DNA of 64,000 nt from Streptomyces sp. yr375 (GTDB lineage: Bacteria; Actinomycetota; Actinomycetes; Streptomycetales; Streptomycetaceae), in the NCBI RefSeq assembly GCF_900110755.1, contig NZ_FOFF01000001.1, positions 62,001 through 126,000 of the forward strand, in the 5' to 3' direction. Each line of letters opens with the position of its first letter. Within the stretch, counting starts at the first letter, position 1. Shown here piece by piece: positions 52,003-64,000 of this stretch. Under the pieces are notes generated by a model. It was given only the letters and a program-made list of their open reading frames with translations. It did not search any database and was not told the origin of the DNA. The position numbers and the translations under genes are program-made.

Positions 52003-53433
52003 ATGCCCCGCAAGTCCACCCGCCTCACGTTCGCGGTCCTCGCGACCGGTGCGGGCGTGTTCTCCATGCTTCAGTCGCTGATAGCGCCGGCCCTGCCGAC
52101 CCTCCAGCACGCCCTGCACACCTCGCAGTCCACGGCGACCTGGGTGATGACCGCGTATCTGCTGTCCGCGTCGGTCTTCACACCGATCCTCGGCCGCGTC
52201 GGCGACCTGATCGGCAAGAAGCGCACCCTCGTCGCGGTCCTCGTCACCGTCCTGGCGGGCTGCCTGCTCGCCGCGCTCGCGCCGAACATCGGCGTCCTGA
52301 TCGTCGCCCGCGTGGTGCAGGGCGTGGGCGGCGCCCTGGTCCCGCTGTCCTTCGGCATCATCCGGGACGAGTTCGCCCCGGCCCGGGTGCCCGGCAGCAT
52401 CAGCAACCTGTCCGCCGTGATCGCCGCCGGCGGTGGCGTCGGCATGGTCGCGGCCGGTCCGATCGTCTCCGCGCTCGACTACCGGTGGCTGTTCTGGATC
52501 CCCGTCGGCATCGTCGCCGTCGTGGTCCTGATCGCCCTGCGCTACGTTCCCGAGTCGCCCAACAGGGGTGAGGGCAACGTCAGTTGGCTCGGCGCGGTGC
52601 TGCTGTCGAGCTGGCTGGTGGCCCTGTTGCTGCCGCTGAGCAAGGCGGGCAGTTGGGGGTGGGGCTCGGCTCGGGTGGTCGGCCTGTTCGCCGTGGCCGT
52701 CGCCCTGTTCGCACTGTGGCTGGCGGTCGAGGCCCGCTCCCGCAGCCCGCTGATCGACCTGCGCATCATGCGACTGCCGGCGGTGTGGACCACCAACCTC
52801 GCCGCCCTGCTGTTCGGCGCGGGCATGTACGCGATCTGGTCCTTCCTGCCCGGCTTCGTGCAGACCCCGAGCACGGTCGGTTACGGCTTCGGCGCGAGCG
52901 TCACCGCGTCCGGACTCCTGATGCTGCCGATGCTGGTCGCGATGTTCGTCTCCGGCGTGCTCAGTGGTCGCCTCGAACCCCGCGTGGGCGCAAAGGCGTT
53001 GCTCACGGCCGGTGCCGCACTGGGCGCGCTCGCGCTGGGCTTCCTCGCCCTCTGGCACGACGAGCGGTGGCAAGTCGCCTTCGTGGCAGGCGTGTTCGGC
53101 CTCGGCATCGGTCTCGCCTTCGCCTCGATGGCCAACCTGATCGTCGCCAGTGTCCCCGCCGCGCAGACCGGCGCCGCGACCGGCATGAACGCCAACATCC
53201 GCACCATCGGCGGCTCCATCGGAGCAGCCGTCACCGGCGTCCTGGTCACCGGCCGCCTCCAGCCGTCGGGCCTGCCCTACGACTCCGGCTACACCCACGG
53301 CTTCACCCTGCTGGCCTTGCTCTGTCTGGGCGCGGCCCTCGCCGCCCTGCTGGTCCCCGTCCGGCGCGCCGCCCGCCCATCGGCCCCGGCCGCCCGCGAG
53401 ACGCCGACCACCGCACCCACCCTCGTACGGTAA
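52003..53433 (+). CDS. MFS multidrug exporter (DHA2, EmrB/QacA type)
   Basis: 476 aa with 14 predicted membrane helices. Motif A GRVGDLIGKKR follows TM2, QSLIAPALPTLQHAL occupies the DHA2 motif region in TM1, and motif C-like GPIVSALDYRWLFWIPV lies near TM5-6. Unlike the exporter at 11981 it has no soluble C-terminal extension. ATG at 52003 with GAGAGG upstream. It is controlled by the divergent TetR through twin operators. Its drug or endogenous substrate is unknown; the neighbouring biosynthetic clusters make a natural product possible. Confidence 0.9.
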   Translation: MPRKSTRLTFAVLATGAGVFSMLQSLIAPALPTLQHALHTSQSTATWVMTAYLLSASVFTPILGRVGDLIGKKRTLVAVLVTVLAGCLLAALAPNIGVLIVARVVQGVGGALVPLSFGIIRDEFAPARVPGSISNLSAVIAAGGGVGMVAAGPIVSALDYRWLFWIPVGIVAVVVLIALRYVPESPNRGEGNVSWLGAVLLSSWLVALLLPLSKAGSWGWGSARVVGLFAVAVALFALWLAVEARSRSPLIDLRIMRLPAVWTTNLAALLFGAGMYAIWSFLPGFVQTPSTVGYGFGASVTASGLLMLPMLVAMFVSGVLSGRLEPRVGAKALLTAGAALGALALGFLALWHDERWQVAFVAGVFGLGIGLAFASMANLIVASVPAAQTGAATGMNANIRTIGGSIGAAVTGVLVTGRLQPSGLPYDSGYTHGFTLLALLCLGAALAALLVPVRRAARPSAPAARETPTTAPTLVR

Positions 53434-53477
53434 GGTTCACCTGCGCGTTCCCGCAGCTCACCGCAGCGGAAACGTTG

Positions 53478-53551
<74 letters not shown>

Positions 53552-53569
53552 CTTGAAAGAGTCGTAGAT

Positions 53570-53613
53570 GAGGGGCGGTTCCGGAGAAATCCGGAACCGC
53601 CCCTCGTTTTTTT
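53570..53613 (+). terminator. Rho-independent-type terminator after tRNA-Pro copy 2
   Basis: Perfect 16-bp arms (GAGGGGCGGTTCCGGA and complement) enclose a GAAA loop, followed by G and a seven-base T-run. It is the clearest terminator in the window. Confidence 0.95.
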
Positions 53614-53651
53614 GGCGCGGATTGGCGCGGATTGGCGCGGGTTGTCGCGGA
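53612..53651. repeat. 10-bp tandem repeats after terminator
   Basis: Three copies of TTGGCGCGG(a/g) and a degenerate fourth (TTGTCGCGGA) follow the terminator T-run, in the short gene-free stretch before the convergent MetE-like gene. Confidence 0.7.
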
Positions 53652-53746
53652 TGTGCCGGGGCTATCGGGTTCTGAAGCGGCGGCAGAGGTTGCGGCGGGG
53701 GTGGTGGTCGACCCGCCAGGCGCCCGCGCGCCTGTGCTGACGGTGA

Positions 53747-54811
53747 CTACAGGCCGAGGGCCTGGGCGGCGAGTTCGGTGCCGCGGAGGCGGGCCTCGAT
53801 CTTGGCGAAGGCCGTTTCTCGCGAGGTGGAGGTGTCGTCGGCGAAGGGGGCGAAGCCGGCGTCGTCGCAGGTGCCCAACTGGGCGACCGGGATATGGCGG
53901 GCAGCCTCCAGGACGCGGTCGCGTACCTCCTCGCGGGTCTCGATACGGGGGTCGATCGGGTCGGTGACGCCCACGAACACGCGGACTCCGGGGCGCAGTT
54001 GGTCGGCGACGATCTTCAGGACGCGCTCGCGGTCGGGCTCGCCGGCCAGTTGGAGGGAGAAGTTGCCGACCGTGAGCTGGAACAGTCTGGGCAGCAACTC
54101 GGCGTAGTCGACGTCCTGACTGTGGGTGGCGCCGTGGTCGGCTCCGGGGTCGGTGTGCACGCCGATGCGGGCCCGCTCGGCTGCGGTGAACCGGGCCAGG
54201 ACCTTGTTGTTGAGGGTGACGAAGCTGTCGAGGAGGGTGCCGGACGGGTCGAGCTTCAACGACAACCGGCCCTCGGTGAAGTCCAGTTGCACGCGGTGCG
54301 CGCCCGCGTCGAGGCAGCTGCGGATCTCCGCCTCGGCCTCGTCGGCGAGGTCGCCGAGGAACGTCTCGCGGGGGTAACCGTCGATGCCGTCGGCCGGGTA
54401 GAGCAGGCTGAGGGCCGAGGGCGCGACCACGGACTGCTTGACGGGGAGGCTGGTGTGGGCGCGGGCGGCGCGCAGGTAGCTGTCGGCCCGCACCTGATAG
54501 CGGAACGGTCCGCCGGTCAGGACGGGCAGTTGCCGGGTGTGCCCGTCGGAGAAGGGGATGACCGCGCCGTCGGGCCCAAGGCCCGCCAGGCCGGTGAGGG
54601 GGTAGGTGAGGGAACTCGGCTTGCGCTGGTCGCCGTCGACCAGGACCGGGCTGCCCAGCTTCTCCAGCCGGGCAAGGGTGTCCGCGACGGCCTCGTCCTG
54701 GACGCGGGCCAGGTCCGCGTCGCTCACGCGTCCCGCGGCGTGGTCCTCGGACGCCTGCATCAGCGCGGGTGGACGTGGAAGGCTGCCGATCGGTTCGGTA
54801 GGAATGCTCAT
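53747..54811 (-). CDS. MetE C-terminal-like (cobalamin-independent methionine synthase family) protein
   Basis: 354 aa, about half the length of MetE, covering only the catalytic barrel. PIGSLPRPPAL at the N-terminus, VQLDFTEGRLSLK and GVTDPIDPRIETREEVRDRV are typical of the short archaeal/actinobacterial MetE-like group. The usual zinc-ligand region (HxC) is altered: IGVHTDPGADHGATHS is the likely equivalent, with His but no Cys at the expected site. A methyl transfer from an alternative donor is possible. ATG at 54811. It is divergent from the NRPS and convergent with the tRNA. Confidence 0.78.
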   Translation of the reverse strand: MSIPTEPIGSLPRPPALMQASEDHAAGRVSDADLARVQDEAVADTLARLEKLGSPVLVDGDQRKPSSLTYPLTGLAGLGPDGAVIPFSDGHTRQLPVLTGGPFRYQVRADSYLRAARAHTSLPVKQSVVAPSALSLLYPADGIDGYPRETFLGDLADEAEAEIRSCLDAGAHRVQLDFTEGRLSLKLDPSGTLLDSFVTLNNKVLARFTAAERARIGVHTDPGADHGATHSQDVDYAELLPRLFQLTVGNFSLQLAGEPDRERVLKIVADQLRPGVRVFVGVTDPIDPRIETREEVRDRVLEAARHIPVAQLGTCDDAGFAPFADDTSTSRETAFAKIEARLRGTELAAQALGL

Positions 54812-55057
54812 GATCCGCACCCTAGAAGCAACCGGTATGCCCATAGAACGGGAGTGAAGCCCGCCGAACCCATCATTCCGCCCGATTCCAGGCGGTCCGG
54901 CGGACCATCGCCACAGCTCACGAACCACGAGATTCACCCGATCGAGCAAGCACCCCTCGTCCTGGGGCTCGTGTCACGTGTTCCGGGGACCGGCAGGTCG
55001 GGACTTATTCGAAACGCCGTGCGCGCCTAGCGTGGGATTCGCCCAGCAGGTGAATTG

Positions 55058-62599
<7,542 letters not shown>

Positions 62600-62665
62600 C
62601 GGCCGCCCCTCCCCGCGCACCACGACCACCCACCCACCGCACCCCACGGAACGGACACCATCACA

Positions 62666-64000
62666 GTGACGAGCCAGCCACCGGCGCCCGCCGTCGGACT
62701 CAGTGGCCGCATTCGCGGCGGGCCGAGTGATTTGTTGCATGACGAAGTGCTCGCCCCGCAGTTCCGGTTCGAGATCCGCCATCTGCTGGGCCACTACACC
62801 GCCATCGAGAAGACCCTGGCGGCCGAGTACGCCCGTATGGGACTGCTCAGCGCGGGCGAGTCCCGTTCCGTCGCCGCTCTTCTGGACGAGGTGGGCCCCG
62901 AGACCCTCACCGCCCGGCCCGACGCCAACATGTCCGACATCGCGTTCGCGCTCGAACGGCACGTCGAGGCCGGACTGCCGGCGCCCATCGCGCGCTGGCA
63001 CGTCGACCGCAGCCGCAACGACCTCCAGGCCTGCGCGCAGGCGATGTTCGGCCGCGACCAGGTCGCCGGGCTCGCCGCCGCCCTGCTGGACCTCTGCTCC
63101 GTCGTCCTCGAACGCGCCGAGGAGAACCGCGAGTTGCCCATGCCCGGCTACACGCACTTCCAGGCCGCGCAGATCATCACCCCCGGCTTCCATCTCGCCG
63201 CCCTCGCCGAGCAGTTGCTGCACACCCAGCGGCGGCTGCTGCACACGTACGACGGGATGAACGCCTGCCCGCTCGGCGCCGGGGCGATGGCCGGACAGGA
63301 ACTGCCCTGGGACCGCGTCCGGATGGCCCGCATGCTCGGCTTCGACCGCCCGCAGCCCAACGCCCTCACCGCGGTCGCCTCCCGCCGCTGGAGCGCCGAG
63401 GCCACCGCCGAACTCAGCCTGCTCGGCGCGGCATTGAGCCGCTTCGCCACCGACCTGCTCACCTGGGGCGGCAGCGAGTACGGCTTCATCGAGCTGCCCG
63501 ACGAGCTGTCCGGCATCTCCTCGGCGATGCCGCAGAAGAAGAACTACCCCGTCCTGGAACGGATCCGGGGCCGCACGGCCCACCTGACCGCCTTCCACGC
63601 CGACGTCCTGCTCGGCCAGCGCAACACCCCCTTCTGCAACCTGGTGGAGGTCTCCAAGGAGGCCGGCACGCACGTCCTGGCCGCATTCGACTCCGCGCAC
63701 GGCACGGTCCGGCTGCTCACCGAGGTGATGCGCCGGATCGGCTTCCGCGCCGACCGCATGCGCGCGGTGTGCGAGCGCGAGTACCTGGGCGGCTTCAGCC
63801 TCGCCAACGCCCTCACCCTCACCGAGGGCGTGCCGTGGCGGACCGCGCAGGTCGTCGCCGGGAAGTACATCGTGAGCGCCGCCGGGGCCGGGGCGGCGCC
63901 CCACCCCGGCGAGCCGGACCTGCTGACCAGGGCCGCCGCCGAACACGTCCTGACCCTCGCCGACCCGACCGGACTGCTCGCCGACGCCTTCGACGTGGAC
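62666..64000 (+). CDS. Argininosuccinate lyase-like enzyme (3' end outside window)
   Basis: 445 codons visible, nearly full length for the family (about 470-500). Fumarase/aspartase-superfamily motifs: WHVDRSRNDLQ (equivalent of the HTGRSRND substrate loop), PGYTHFQAAQ with the general-acid His, and the flexible signature ISSAMPQKKNYP with the catalytic Ser. GTG at 62666 lies 66 bases after the NRPS stop, so it is cotranscribed. Its position in an NRPS cluster suggests not arginine synthesis but fumarate-releasing amination, as in the DabB-type step of 2,3-diaminobutyrate formation reported for friulimicin and pacidamycin pathways. Confidence 0.85.
   Translation, partial: MTSQPPAPAVGLSGRIRGGPSDLLHDEVLAPQFRFEIRHLLGHYTAIEKTLAAEYARMGLLSAGESRSVAALLDEVGPETLTARPDANMSDIAFALERHVEAGLPAPIARWHVDRSRNDLQACAQAMFGRDQVAGLAAALLDLCSVVLERAEENRELPMPGYTHFQAAQIITPGFHLAALAEQLLHTQRRLLHTYDGMNACPLGAGAMAGQELPWDRVRMARMLGFDRPQPNALTAVASRRWSAEATAELSLLGAALSRFATDLLTWGGSEYGFIELPDELSGISSAMPQKKNYPVLERIRGRTAHLTAFHADVLLGQRNTPFCNLVEVSKEAGTHVLAAFDSAHGTVRLLTEVMRRIGFRADRMRAVCEREYLGGFSLANALTLTEGVPWRTAQVVAGKYIVSAAGAGAAPHPGEPDLLTRAAAEHVLTLADPTGLLADAFDVD

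Noticed and set aside
15723-53477. Integrative element with att sites at the tRNA-Pro genes
   Set aside because: No integrase, excisionase, replication or transfer gene is present, and identity covers the whole tRNA but none of the flank. Kept only as a comparative question, not called as a mobile element.

Overview
This is high-GC actinobacterial DNA, most probably Streptomyces. The signs are codon use with almost exclusively G/C third positions, a DUF574-type methyltransferase, many LacI/TetR/GntR regulators, HutC-type control of carbohydrate uptake, and near-absence of the rare leucine codon TTA. I found one in-frame TTA in the secondary-metabolite region. I see no insertion sequence, integrase, prophage or CRISPR array. 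Two identical tRNA-Pro(GGG) genes lie 37.8 kb apart in the same orientation.

Layout. (1) 1-9,112 is dispersed catabolism: a FluG-like pair (amidohydrolase, cut by the window edge, plus a glutamine-synthetase-fold ligase), a DUF574 methyltransferase, a HAD phosphatase, an M20 amidohydrolase, a lipase-like hydrolase, a beta-ketoadipyl-CoA-type thiolase, a TauE/SafE permease and an enoyl-CoA hydratase. (2) 9,113-15,722 holds a MetF-like reductase, a LacI regulator coupled to cobK, an MFS exporter with a C-terminal winged-helix-like tail, cobF, a DUF309 protein and the first tRNA-Pro. (3) 15,806-18,463 is a TetR regulator with an acyl-CoA dehydrogenase and a 3-hydroxyacyl-CoA dehydrogenase-like SDR, probably a small beta-oxidation-type operon. 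(4) 18,480-31,667 is a carbohydrate/inositol-like region: a GntR/HutC regulator, ABC permease and ATPase, a TIM-barrel isomerase, two Gfo/Idh/MocA dehydrogenases, an SDR, a phytanoyl-CoA-type dioxygenase and two LacI regulators, with clear operator palindromes. A serine hydrolase and a DUF4386-like membrane protein sit among them.

(5) 33,212-48,185 is the most interesting unit, a six-gene minus-strand operon whose genes overlap or nearly abut. It encodes two giant iterative type I synthases of the PUFA/heterocyst-glycolipid kind (NPD-NPD-KS-AT-ACP-KR and KS-AT-DH-PPTase), a free ACP, an alpha/beta hydrolase, a GT1 glycosyltransferase and a zinc-ribbon methyltransferase. It should make a glycosylated, possibly methylated, polyketide or fatty-acyl product. 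A TTA codon in the first synthase predicts bldA dependence. From memory it resembles the orphan S. coelicolor locus around SCO0124-SCO0129, whose product is unknown to me.

(6) 48,842-53,551 holds a LacI regulator, a secreted serine-hydrolase homologue that has lost its catalytic residues, a TetR/MFS exporter pair with twin operators, and the second tRNA-Pro. (7) 53,747-64,000 holds a MetE-like protein and the start of a nonribosomal peptide cluster: a C-A-T-C-A-T-TE synthetase whose specificity residues read as Thr then Ser, followed by an argininosuccinate-lyase-like enzyme of the type linked to 2,3-diaminobutyrate formation. The cluster continues past the window.
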